A DNA stretch of 53,700 nt from a virus. The stretch covers positions 1 to 53,700 of IMG/VR virus record IMGVR_UViG_3300027779_000038; one strand, given 5' to 3'. The first letter of the stretch is position 1, and each line of letters opens with the position of its first letter. The notes below the pieces were generated by a model, which was not told the DNA's origin, searched no databases, and worked only from the letters and a program-made list of their open reading frames with translations. The translations under genes and the position numbers were made by a program. Below, piece by piece: positions 43,381 to 52,860 of the stretch.

Positions 43381-45120
43381 ATGGCAGAACAAAGAAAATC
43401 TAGATATCAATCTAGAAATTTACCAAGATTTGGTAATAAAAAATATGATACAAAGATTTATGAACAAGGAGGACCTGACTTATCTTCTTTCACTAGGCAA
43501 CAAGGTAGAGACTTTGCTGCTATAACATCACAAGCTGCAGCTAATACTCAAAAAGCTTTTGATAATCTTGAAGCTCAAAAAACAGCTAGGCAAGAAAAAA
43601 GTCAAGCCTACATGGATTGGACTATGGCTTTTCAAATTCAAAACACAGATGCGGTTACTCAGTTAGTATCAAAGTCTGGAGCTAATAACCCTCAATTAGC
43701 AGAAGCTGCTATGTGGCAACTTGATGGACTTAACATGGCGGGTGAAGCTGCTAAAAGAGCTGAAACACCTGAAGAGCAAAGAATTGCATTAAAACAATTA
43801 CAAGGGTTTAAAACTAGAATTTCAAGTTTAGGTGTGAATATTGATCGTCAAAATATCTCTATAAAACAATTTGCAGAAGACGCTCAAGCTAGGTTACTTA
43901 ACACACAAGGGGGATTAAACTTAAATAGTCCAAAAGGGCTAGTATACGGAAAACAAATGGCAATTACCGTTGGTATGAATCCAGGTGAAATGACTTGGTT
44001 AGTAGACGAAGATGGTGATTGGGCTGTTAGGCATGATGGTCCTTTAATGGATGAACCTACAATAACTAAAGCTTCTACTTTTTTTGAAGAAGAACCAGGT
44101 ATAATACCAGAAAGCAATAAAGCTATTCAAAAAATAATGCAAGATAGTTTAGGTTTAATAGATGATAAAGGAAGAGTTATTGATGATTTTGTTTTAGGAA
44201 ATAAATCAAAGTTGGTTTCTATAGGTCAAGGAATGATGCAAGAACAAACAGTAACTAATGAAGCTCTTATTGCTCAAAGAATGCAACCATATCTTAAGTC
44301 TTATGCTTTAAGTTATGCTTCTAATTATGATACGGCTGAAGCTTATTGGGATAGTTTACCTGAAAATATAAGAACAGATGTTAGAAATTTAATGAAAGAG
44401 CAAGGGCTTGAAGATCCAGGTGATGATTTAACCCCAGGTTTAATAACAGTTGGTTCATCTTCTTTACAAGTAAATAAAAATTCTTGGTTTGCTATGGAAA
44501 ATGCTTTATACGCACAAGCTAAAGCAATGGTACCTAAGGTTAGAAAAGGTAGAATAATGCAAGATAAAAATTACATTAAATCTGGAAGTAGTTCTAATGG
44601 CTTAGGTGGTCAAAACGATATGTTTAGTATGTTGAAAAATATAGTTGATCTACCTCCACAGCAACAATTAGACATGTTAAAACTCAATGCTAATGATTCA
44701 CAGAGTTTTAAATATAACCCACCTAGCGCTAATGATTTAAAAATAAACCCTCAAGCAAAAGGAGTTATAACTATTGAAACAAAAAGAGATGCTAACATAG
44801 ATCCACCAAATCAAGAAAAAATGATTGGATTTGAAAATTCAGTAGGATTTATAAAAGGAGGAAGTCCAGGAGATGAAGGTTATGATGAACAAATTGCAAA
44901 TGCTAACATAATGGAAGTATTTAATTTAAGTGAACGTGATAGCAAGGGTGAAACTGGTGGATTAAATGCTTGGTATAATAGAATAGCTGATCTTTATTTA
45001 GGTAATACTGCTGCTGATAGAAAAGTTAGAGCACGATTTCAAGCATTTTTAACAGATGGAAGAGGTCAAGGAAACTCAAGTGCTCCTGCTGTTGAAAGAG
45101 GATTTTTAAATGTAAATTAA
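43381..45120 (+). CDS. Internal virion/ejection protein (579 aa)
   Basis: Very hydrophilic Gln/Ala-rich N-terminus ('TRQQGRDFAAITSQAAANTQ') with predicted long helices and no membrane segment. A beta-type block around residues 205-225 ('MTWLVDEDGDWAVRHDGPLM') interrupts them. The stop overlaps the next ATG (TAATG at 45118-45122), a coupling typical of consecutive ejection proteins made in fixed ratio. By size and order it corresponds to T7 gp15, though no direct similarity was judged. Probably packaged in the head and ejected. Confidence 0.65.
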   Translation: MAEQRKSRYQSRNLPRFGNKKYDTKIYEQGGPDLSSFTRQQGRDFAAITSQAAANTQKAFDNLEAQKTARQEKSQAYMDWTMAFQIQNTDAVTQLVSKSGANNPQLAEAAMWQLDGLNMAGEAAKRAETPEEQRIALKQLQGFKTRISSLGVNIDRQNISIKQFAEDAQARLLNTQGGLNLNSPKGLVYGKQMAITVGMNPGEMTWLVDEDGDWAVRHDGPLMDEPTITKASTFFEEEPGIIPESNKAIQKIMQDSLGLIDDKGRVIDDFVLGNKSKLVSIGQGMMQEQTVTNEALIAQRMQPYLKSYALSYASNYDTAEAYWDSLPENIRTDVRNLMKEQGLEDPGDDLTPGLITVGSSSLQVNKNSWFAMENALYAQAKAMVPKVRKGRIMQDKNYIKSGSSSNGLGGQNDMFSMLKNIVDLPPQQQLDMLKLNANDSQSFKYNPPSANDLKINPQAKGVITIETKRDANIDPPNQEKMIGFENSVGFIKGGSPGDEGYDEQIANANIMEVFNLSERDSKGETGGLNAWYNRIADLYLGNTAADRKVRARFQAFLTDGRGQGNSSAPAVERGFLNVN

Positions 45121-48100
45121 TGGAAGAATTATATACTATTTTAAACGAAAGAGGGGATTATGTTGGTAGTTTTGAAGAATTTGAAAAAGATTATGCTAAA
45201 GATAATTATAAAACTCTTCACAAAAAACTAGCTCAAGCTGAATATTATACAAATCCCTATGAGGATTTTGTTCAAGATTATAAACCAGTAAAGAGCTCAA
45301 CCACAACGCCGGATACGGTTGTGGAGACAGAAGAAATCGTGTCCGATCCTTTAAAATCTTCGGATACAGAATCTGCATTAGTAAGCAATGTAATAAGCAA
45401 AGTTACTCCTAAAGGTAAAGAAGACGAAGGTATATTTGCTTCAAGTTTAAGATCTTTTATGCAGGGATTAGAAGGCGTAGAACTAGGCCAAGAGTCAGCT
45501 GAATTAATGCAAGCTTTTGAAGACGGCACTTTATCTAAAAGAGATTATCAAGAATATATAGCAGCAAATAATAACGTACAAGATAATAAAGAAATTGCTA
45601 GTATTGGTCGATATGAAAAAGCATATTCACAATATATAGCAAAAGGTGAAAATGGAACCATAGCAACATTGAAAGCTTTATGGGATAATCCAGATGCTGG
45701 GTTTCCAATGGCTATGAATTCTATTGCAACTGTTGGTAGCGCTCCTTTTCTTTCGAAAGCAGTTGGAAAAGCAGCACTTAAATATGGCGCTGCTGGTGCT
45801 ACTGCTGGAGCGGGTGTTTCTGCTGCGGCTGGTGCTTTAGGTGGGCCAGTTGGAAGTGCCGTAGCTGGTCTCACTGGTGGTGTTTCAGGTGGAATTAATG
45901 GTTTAATGTTTGGTGCTATGAAACAACTTGAAACTCAATTGTTTTTTAGTGAAGAATTAAACAATGGAATTAAAGGTGAGCTAACAGAAGAAAAAATAAG
46001 TAGGTTTTTTAGCAATAAAAAAAATGTAGAAGAAATAATAAACAACGCTGAATTAAGAGGTATTGGTGTTGCTGCTATAGAAACAATGTTTAAAATGCTA
46101 CCTGTAAAAGCGGGTGGTGCAGCATTAAAAATGATAAGTAAACGAACCGGCGCTGGTGTTGCTGGCAAGGTTGTTGCTGTTGCAGGAGGAGCTGTTGCCG
46201 CAGCTGGAACAGAAGCAGCTGTAGGTATGACCGGTGAAGCTACTGGTATGATTATGTCAGGTAAAGAGCTTGATGCTAAACAAATAATTGAAGAAGGTAT
46301 TTTAGGTCCTTACGGTAAAGTTGTTGGGGTTGCTGGTTATATAGGAAAAGTAAGAATGATGCAAGATGAAGTTAAAGCTTCTAGTTTGTTAAAAAATTCT
46401 AACTTAGATTCAAGTGCAGCTAAAGCATTTGACCCAAATCTAAAAGTAGGAGAAGCTCAAGTTGGTATATCTAAACTTAAAAATGGTCAAAAAATAGTAG
46501 ACTACGAGGTAGATAGGATGGTTAATAGAAGTGACATATCAGAACAAGAAGGCAAAGATATAAAACAAAATTTTAGAGATGTACAGGGTGGCTCAAACAG
46601 ATTAAAAAGTTTAAAACTTGACAATGCGGCAGAAGCAGAGGCTATAAATAAATTAAGAATTATTAATAAGCTTAAGCAGGATATAAAAGAAATAGATAAT
46701 AAGGCTTTATCTGCACAAAAACAAGCACAATTAGATACATTAAATGAAGAATTAAACACAAGTGATAGTGAATTATTTAATGTTATTAAAAAAGACGCCG
46801 CACAAAAAGTAGAAAAAGATGTAAGTTTTGTAAAAAAAGCAGCAGAAGCATTAAAATTTAAAGTTGTAGATAATTTATCAACTACAGAAATATTACAAAA
46901 ATTTGGAAAAAAAGAAGCTGCCGCTAATGGATTTTTTAGAGATGGCACTATATATATAAACAAAGAAGTTGCTGCTGAAACAAGAGCCGTAACTGTTGGT
47001 AGTCACGAATTATTGCACGGTATATTAGCTAATGCAGCTAAAATAGATGAAAAAATAATTGAACAGTTTAAAAGTAAACTAACTGAAGATCAAATTAAGT
47101 TAGTTGATAAAAAACTTACAGATAATTATGAAGCTGATTATATAAAAGATAATCCTGATGAGTTTATAACACAATTTTCTGATCTTATAGCTGAAGATAA
47201 AATTAAATACAATGATACTTTAGGAACAATGTTATTAGATGTAGTAACTCCTATACTTAGAGCAGCTGGTTTTAAAAATATTAAGTTTGATAGTGGTGAA
47301 CAAATATATGATTTCATGCGAGAATACAGTAAAAGCATGAAGTCAGGTAATTTAAGTGGTGCTATAATAAAAGCAGTACCAGGTGGTGTTAAAATAAAAG
47401 ATACAAAAACTACTGAATCAAGATCTAAACGCTTTGATACTAAAGAAATATTAAGTACTAATACTGATACTATAAATGAATTAGCTACTGAAAATAAAAC
47501 TACTCCATTTAAACAAAACTCTACACAAGAAAAAGATTTATTAAGACAATATACTAATGTTGCTTTAAAAGCTTTAGGTTATAGAAAAGGAGCAGGTACT
47601 ATAGCGCCGCAAGAGGCGGTAAGCTTTGTTAATTCTAAGTTTAAAGGCATAATGAATAGGTTTAATCCTAAAGAATCTAAGTTTTCTACGTGGGTTACTA
47701 GTAATATTACTCCTAAACGAATGGAATTCTATGACAGTCAAATAGGTGATGCCGCTGTAACAACTAGCATAGATGATGAAAGAGCAGGTCAAATAGCGGA
47801 TATACCTACTGAAACTAAAACAAATAAAAAAAGAGATGTTAAGCCTACTACAAATCCTTTAAAATTATTTGGTTCAGATGATAAAGCTAGGGAGTCTTTT
47901 ATAAAAAATACTATAGATAAAATAAAAGAGCTAGGTTCATTAGATTTAATTAACTCTGTATTTGGCTTAGGTTTGCCTTCAAATATAGATAACTTAACAT
48001 ATAAAACATTAAAAACTTTAGACGAGCAGGGTATTGCAGATCTAACTGGTATACCTGTTAATAAAATATTTCAAAAAGCAGATAATTTAAATCAAGACGC

Positions 48101-51100
48101 TATAAACGCTTTGATGTATATTAATAAAAATGCTCAAGCAATATTAAACATGCTTCCTGATAGTCACACTGAAATAAAAAGTGTTGTATCAAAATCAAAT
48201 CCTAACAAAATGGTTAAGATTGGTGGAGAATCAACCGGTGTGCCTCAAAATGTTCTTAATAAATTTTATGATAAGGGCAAAAGAGTTGGTAATAACACAC
48301 AGTGGACAAAAAAACCAAACTTAACTGTTGAAAAGCTTAGGGATGAATTAGGTATGGAGGGCACTATTAAAGACCCTACATTTAAAGCTAGAACAAATAC
48401 ATCACAATCATTAAAAGGCATACTAGAATTAGTTGGTAGAGGTATGACTAATACTGTTGCTAGAAATTATTTAGAGTCTATAGGATATAACCCATTGGTT
48501 ATAAACAATATAGCAGAGGGTAAAAATCCTTCTATGTTTAGTACCACTAAAGTAAAAGAAATAAGTGGTATAAATATATTTCAGCAAGCTGCTTTAGAAT
48601 CTGCTAAAGATGATTTTAATAGTTTTAATACTTCATCTTGGAAACCTTTTTATGATAAAATGGGTGTTAGTCCTCTTGATCCTAGTAGTTGGGCTGATAA
48701 AATGGAAATGGTAGATTTCTTTCAAAAGGTTTTACCACAATATTTACCACAAGAAATAATAGCATTACTTGGACCTACTATGACAAATGGTCCTGCTAGT
48801 TATTACAAAGCTAATAGTGATAAATTTAATGAAGCTGCAAAAGCAAATCCTAAAAAATACCCTACACAAATATTAAACTCTAATGAAGAGTTAGTAAATA
48901 ATGACAAACTAAGAGCTGCTAGTAAAGAAAAGTTTGTATTAGAAGCACTAGGCATAAAAAATATTGATGAGACTGTAGATTATAAAAAAGCAGACTGGAG
49001 CAAAATAAGTAATAGTGAGTCTTTCTTTTTTAAAGATTCTAAACAGGCGGGCAATGAAGGAGCAAAATATCAAGCTAAAAAAGATCATAAAAGTCCAACT
49101 GTGTCTAAACAACAACTAGCAGACATGAAAGTTATGTTTTATAAGCAAGGTTTTACTTCTGGTAAAGGAAACAAAAGAACCGTACAGAATAAGTTTTTAG
49201 AAACATTATGGCAAAGCAACGAGCTTAAAGCGCAAAACGCAGCTAAGTTAAGAGGTTTAAAGGCTATGTTTGAAGTGTTTGAACAAATGATGAAAGATGA
49301 TTCTAAAAATGCTAAATATATCATTGGTATTTTATCTAAAACTAGTGGTCATCAAAATGGTTTTGTTAGAGTTTCAGCTCCTATGAAGTTTATAGCTAAA
49401 AATATACTTGGTGTAGAGATAGTAGAAGAACACACACTACCAGCTTCTTTAGCTGCTAAATATTTATTTCAACAAGCCGTTAGTGGAACAGTTAATAAAA
49501 ACTTCAAAGGTATAGAAAGAAATTACATGCAAGGTATTTTATCTAAACTTGATGATAATAAATTAAAAGGTATAGGTATTGATGGAAAACCTTTTAATTA
49601 CATAAAAAGTACCCCAGAAGGTTTTACTTTAAATGATAATATATGGGCTAGGTATTTTAATCTTAATGTAGCTACTATTGAAAACGGATTTGGTATTGAT
49701 CCTAATAATTTAGAATTAGAAACAGGTAAAACTGTTGCAGAAACTTTTGGTGTAAATAATGCTGGTGCGGATATTGCAGGTATAAAAAGTGTTGAAAGAC
49801 TTAAAGCGGAATACAATAAAAAAATAGGTCCTGCTATTGTACCTCAAGAAGTACAAGAAGAATCGTTATATAGTAAGTCACCTAAATTTTCTACTAGTGA
49901 AATATTAAATAATTTTAATTTAATTGATAAGTTTAATAATAAACAAGAATCAAATTTTACTAATTCATTGAGTCTTGATAAAGATTTTAACGATATAATT
50001 GAAAATAAAACTGGTATTGCATCAGAAAAAACATACTCTAAAGTTAAAGCAGAAGTAGTAGGCTCTAGTAAAGGTAAGTTTGATTGGTTTATACCACCAT
50101 CAGCTGAAGATTTTGTAGGTTTATTATATAAAACACTAGGTAAGGGTAAAATAGGTGATAGTCAAATGGCTTGGTATAAAGCTCATTTATTAAATCCATT
50201 TTCAAGAGCAATGGATAATATATCAAGATCTAGAGTTGCGCTTGGTAATGATTTTAAAGCTCTTAAAAATAAATTAAATGTTGTACCTAAAACATTAAAG
50301 AAAAAATTACCTGGTGAAAATTTTACACAAGAACAAGCTATTAGAGTTTACATATGGAATAAGCAAGGTACAAATATTCCAGGTATGTCTGAAACAGATA
50401 TAAAAGAACTTAAAAATTTTATAGAAAATAATAATGAATTAAGATCTTTTGCAGATGAACTAATGCAACTACAAAAAGGTGATCAATATGCAAAACCTAG
50501 CGAAAGTTGGTTAGCTGGTAATATTACTACAGACTTAATGGAAGGTATTAATACTATTAAAAGAGCTAAGTTTTTAGAGCAATGGCAACAAAACGTTGAT
50601 AAAATATTTACCGAAGCTAATTTAAACAAACTAGAGGCTGCTTATGGTAAGTCTTATCGTAATGCTTTAGAAAGTAGTTTACAAAGAATGAAAACTGGTA
50701 AAAACAGATCATTTGGCGGTGATACTTTAACAGGTAGAGTTACAGACTGGTTAACAAACTCTATTGGTGCTATTATGTTTTTTAACACTAGATCAGCTGT
50801 ACTTCAAACTATATCAGCAATTAACTTTATAAACTTTGGAGATAATAATATATATGCAGCTGGTAAAGCTTTTGCTAATCAAAAACAATATTGGTCTGAT
50901 TTTAAGAAATTATTTAACTCAGACTTTTTAGTTGAAAGACGTGATGGTTTAAAACTTAACGTAAACGAAGCTGATATAGCCGAAATGGCTAAAAAAGGTG
51001 GACCAAAAGGGGTTATTGCTGGTTTACTTAGATTAGGATTTTTACCTACACAAATAGCAGATAGTTTTGCTATAGCTTCAGGAGGTTCTACTTTTTATAG

Positions 51101-51956
51101 AAACAGATTGGAAGCTTTAGAAAAACAAGGTATGTCTAAAAAAGATGCTGAAACTCAGGCTTTTCAAGATTTTAGAGAGACCGCAGAAGAATCTCAGCAG
51201 TCTAGTAGACCTGATAGAATTAGTCAACAACAAGCTGGTCCGCTAGGGCGTATTATACTAGCCTTTGCTAACACTCCAGCTCAGTATGCTAGATTAATAA
51301 AAAAAGCTGCTATTGATCTTAAGAATCGGCGAGGTGATGCTAAAACAAACATATCTAAAATAATATACTATGGTATTGCACAGAATTTAATATTTAATGC
51401 TATGCAGCAAGCTTTGTTTGCTTTAGCTTTTGAAGATGAAGATGAAGATGAAAAAGAAAAAAGAGCTGTTAACGTAGCTAACGGTATGGCTGATAGTGTT
51501 CTACGTGGTACAGGACTTGCTGGTGCTGTTGTTTCAGTGTTAAAAAATGTAGCTTTAAGATTAAATCAAGAATCAGGTAAAAAATCGCCTAAGTATCAAG
51601 ATGTGTTACAAAAAGAGATTTTACAAATATCACCACCTATATCTTCTAAAGTAGGTAAATTAAGATCAGCGGGTCGGTCATTCTCATGGAATAAAAAAGA
51701 TATGATGACAAAAGGTTGGTCTATTGAAAATCCAGCATATCTTGCTGCCGGTCAAATAATAGCCGCAACAACTAACGTTCCTTTAGATAGAGTAATTAAG
51801 AAAATAAATAATATTAAAAATTCAAGTGATTCAAAACTACAGGTTTGGCAAAGAATAGCATCTTTAGCTGGTTGGTCTGAGTGGGAGCTTGGTATACAAA
51901 AATCTAAACAAAGAAAAACTAAAATAAAAAAATATAAAGTTAAAAAAAGAGTTTAA
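45120..51956 (+). CDS. Giant multidomain internal virion protein with zinc-peptidase motif (2278 aa)
   Basis: At 2278 residues this is the largest gene here, in the place of T7 gp16. Order seen: 'LNERGDYVGSFEEFEKDY' N-terminus; Ala/Gly-rich hydrophobic segment (about 197-275) like an inserting helix; HELLH zinc motif at His629-His633 with a candidate third ligand Glu681 in 'NPDEFITQFSDLI'; a stretch at about 836-885 ('IMNRFNPKESKFSTWV', 'SIDDERAGQIADI') that resembles sigma-70 region 2 then 3; two copies of an 'F-x-T-x-E-I-L' motif (from 771 and 1589); a helical C-terminal third with hydrophobic patches (near 1880-1905) and an end rich in Lys. It fits the 'polyvalent' proteins that are ejected with phage DNA. 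The individual activities are inferred. Confidence 0.75.
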   Translation: MEELYTILNERGDYVGSFEEFEKDYAKDNYKTLHKKLAQAEYYTNPYEDFVQDYKPVKSSTTTPDTVVETEEIVSDPLKSSDTESALVSNVISKVTPKGKEDEGIFASSLRSFMQGLEGVELGQESAELMQAFEDGTLSKRDYQEYIAANNNVQDNKEIASIGRYEKAYSQYIAKGENGTIATLKALWDNPDAGFPMAMNSIATVGSAPFLSKAVGKAALKYGAAGATAGAGVSAAAGALGGPVGSAVAGLTGGVSGGINGLMFGAMKQLETQLFFSEELNNGIKGELTEEKISRFFSNKKNVEEIINNAELRGIGVAAIETMFKMLPVKAGGAALKMISKRTGAGVAGKVVAVAGGAVAAAGTEAAVGMTGEATGMIMSGKELDAKQIIEEGILGPYGKVVGVAGYIGKVRMMQDEVKASSLLKNSNLDSSAAKAFDPNLKVGEAQVGISKLKNGQKIVDYEVDRMVNRSDISEQEGKDIKQNFRDVQGGSNRLKSLKLDNAAEAEAINKLRIINKLKQDIKEIDNKALSAQKQAQLDTLNEELNTSDSELFNVIKKDAAQKVEKDVSFVKKAAEALKFKVVDNLSTTEILQKFGKKEAAANGFFRDGTIYINKEVAAETRAVTVGSHELLHGILANAAKIDEKIIEQFKSKLTEDQIKLVDKKLTDNYEADYIKDNPDEFITQFSDLIAEDKIKYNDTLGTMLLDVVTPILRAAGFKNIKFDSGEQIYDFMREYSKSMKSGNLSGAIIKAVPGGVKIKDTKTTESRSKRFDTKEILSTNTDTINELATENKTTPFKQNSTQEKDLLRQYTNVALKALGYRKGAGTIAPQEAVSFVNSKFKGIMNRFNPKESKFSTWVTSNITPKRMEFYDSQIGDAAVTTSIDDERAGQIADIPTETKTNKKRDVKPTTNPLKLFGSDDKARESFIKNTIDKIKELGSLDLINSVFGLGLPSNIDNLTYKTLKTLDEQGIADLTGIPVNKIFQKADNLNQDAINALMYINKNAQAILNMLPDSHTEIKSVVSKSNPNKMVKIGGESTGVPQNVLNKFYDKGKRVGNNTQWTKKPNLTVEKLRDELGMEGTIKDPTFKARTNTSQSLKGILELVGRGMTNTVARNYLESIGYNPLVINNIAEGKNPSMFSTTKVKEISGINIFQQAALESAKDDFNSFNTSSWKPFYDKMGVSPLDPSSWADKMEMVDFFQKVLPQYLPQEIIALLGPTMTNGPASYYKANSDKFNEAAKANPKKYPTQILNSNEELVNNDKLRAASKEKFVLEALGIKNIDETVDYKKADWSKISNSESFFFKDSKQAGNEGAKYQAKKDHKSPTVSKQQLADMKVMFYKQGFTSGKGNKRTVQNKFLETLWQSNELKAQNAAKLRGLKAMFEVFEQMMKDDSKNAKYIIGILSKTSGHQNGFVRVSAPMKFIAKNILGVEIVEEHTLPASLAAKYLFQQAVSGTVNKNFKGIERNYMQGILSKLDDNKLKGIGIDGKPFNYIKSTPEGFTLNDNIWARYFNLNVATIENGFGIDPNNLELETGKTVAETFGVNNAGADIAGIKSVERLKAEYNKKIGPAIVPQEVQEESLYSKSPKFSTSEILNNFNLIDKFNNKQESNFTNSLSLDKDFNDIIENKTGIASEKTYSKVKAEVVGSSKGKFDWFIPPSAEDFVGLLYKTLGKGKIGDSQMAWYKAHLLNPFSRAMDNISRSRVALGNDFKALKNKLNVVPKTLKKKLPGENFTQEQAIRVYIWNKQGTNIPGMSETDIKELKNFIENNNELRSFADELMQLQKGDQYAKPSESWLAGNITTDLMEGINTIKRAKFLEQWQQNVDKIFTEANLNKLEAAYGKSYRNALESSLQRMKTGKNRSFGGDTLTGRVTDWLTNSIGAIMFFNTRSAVLQTISAINFINFGDNNIYAAGKAFANQKQYWSDFKKLFNSDFLVERRDGLKLNVNEADIAEMAKKGGPKGVIAGLLRLGFLPTQIADSFAIASGGSTFYRNRLEALEKQGMSKKDAETQAFQDFRETAEESQQSSRPDRISQQQAGPLGRIILAFANTPAQYARLIKKAAIDLKNRRGDAKTNISKIIYYGIAQNLIFNAMQQALFALAFEDEDEDEKEKRAVNVANGMADSVLRGTGLAGAVVSVLKNVALRLNQESGKKSPKYQDVLQKEILQISPPISSKVGKLRSAGRSFSWNKKDMMTKGWSIENPAYLAAGQIIAATTNVPLDRVIKKINNIKNSSDSKLQVWQRIASLAGWSEWELGIQKSKQRKTKIKKYKVKKRV

Positions 51957-51957
51957 T

Positions 51958-52335
51958 ATGGAAAATGAAAAAAAAGAAATGCGTCATTACATCGGTGCGG
52001 CCGGTATATTTACTTTAATCATATTATTATTAATGTTTTTAAGTTATGTAGAAATACCACCAGTTAATAAAGACTTATTCGTGGCGATCGTGGGAACTTT
52101 AGTTTCCAGTTTAGGAATCGTCGTTTATGTCATAATTGGACAACAGCCGGATGAAGTTACTAAATTACAAAAGAAAAACGAGTCATTAGAATCAATAACT
52201 CATCAAATGGAAAAACGTAATGATCAACTTGAAGAAATGATCATTGAAATGCAAGCAAAGATGATACAAAAATTAACTTTTTTTGGTGATCAATGTTCTT
52301 GCGGGAAAGATAATTGTGATTGTAAAACTAAATAA
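51958..52335 (+). CDS. Two-TM membrane protein with coiled coil and Cys cluster (125 aa)
   Basis: Two hydrophobic helices (about 12-30, 'IGAAGIFTLIILLLMFL', and 41-61, 'LFVAIVGTLVSSLGIVVYVI') are followed by a charged coiled coil ('LQKKNESLESITHQMEKRND') and a C-terminal 'CSCGKDNCDC' cluster. Size, topology and place two genes before the endolysin suggest a holin or spanin-like lysis protein. The four closely spaced Cys residues could bind metal or respond to redox state. It begins one base after the giant protein's stop. Confidence 0.7.
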   Translation: MENEKKEMRHYIGAAGIFTLIILLLMFLSYVEIPPVNKDLFVAIVGTLVSSLGIVVYVIIGQQPDEVTKLQKKNESLESITHQMEKRNDQLEEMIIEMQAKMIQKLTFFGDQCSCGKDNCDCKTK

Positions 52336-52341
52336 CTAAAT

Positions 52342-52422
52342 ATGACATCAAATGAAATTACTATAGTAATATTGATTGTTATTATAGTTGGTTTTTTAGT
52401 TGGAATTAAACTAAATAAATAA
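52342..52422 (+). CDS. 26-residue membrane peptide
   Basis: A 27-codon gene with ATG at 52342 and TAA at 52420-52422, overlapping the endolysin start. The peptide is MTSNEITIVILI followed by 'VIIVGFLVGIKLNK', one complete membrane helix with a short polar N-terminus and a Lys-containing C-terminus. Its place between the two-TM protein and the endolysin suggests a lysis or holin partner. The tight overlap favours real translation. Confidence 0.6.
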   Translation: MTSNEITIVILIVIIVGFLVGIKLNK

Positions 52423-52775
52423 TGCAATATTTTAACATAACAGAATTTGATAGTCCAGATCACCTAGGTAGTGGTAAGGCTATGAAGCAGCATGTATTAG
52501 ATATGTTGGATGAAGCTCGTGGAAAGTTTGACAAAGCTATAGTTATAACCTCAGGTTATAGAACTAAATCTCATAATGAGAAAGTTGGTGGAGTAAAAAA
52601 TAGCGCTCACCTTGGTGGATGGGCTGCTGATATTTCTTGTAGAACTTCAAGAGATAGATATCATTTAGTAAATTGCTTACTAGACGTTGGGTTTAATCGT
52701 ATAGGGGTAGCGGGTACATTTATTCATGTTGACGCAGACCCAGATAAAGACCCAGACATAATGTGGACATATTAA
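52422..52775 (+). CDS. M15-family peptidase endolysin (117 aa)
   Basis: The motif order of zinc D-Ala-D-Ala carboxypeptidases and L-Ala-D-Glu endolysins (family M15) is clear: 'ITSGYRTKSHNEKVGG', then 'SAHLGGWAADI' (His and Asp zinc ligands, about residues 63 and 70), and 'FIHVDAD' with the second His. It should cut the peptide stems or cross-links of host peptidoglycan at the end of infection. It lacks a signal peptide, so it needs the membrane proteins encoded just before it. It is the last + strand gene before the terminator. Confidence 0.85.
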   Translation: MQYFNITEFDSPDHLGSGKAMKQHVLDMLDEARGKFDKAIVITSGYRTKSHNEKVGGVKNSAHLGGWAADISCRTSRDRYHLVNCLLDVGFNRIGVAGTFIHVDADPDKDPDIMWTY

Positions 52776-52823
52776 ATAAGGAACACGAAAAAATGGGCTT
52801 CCACCCCCAAAAGTTCCTGCAAT

Positions 52824-52860
52824 TGAAGGGAGATCATAACGGTCTCCCTTCATTATTTTT
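52824..52860 (+). terminator. Strong intrinsic terminator of the + strand late genes
   Basis: Arms 'tgaagggagatc' (52824-52835) and 'ggtctcccttca' (52841-52852) form a 12-pair stem with one T-G wobble and a five-base loop 'ataac', followed by 'ttattttt'. It lies 48 bases after the endolysin stop, in the gap before the convergent minus-strand gene. The minus-strand stop codon begins in the T tract, so the region separates two converging transcripts. Confidence 0.9.

Noticed and set aside
46502-46963. Minus-strand frame opposite the giant internal protein
   Set aside because: Hydrophobic shadow of Lys/Glu-rich coding sequence; no start context.
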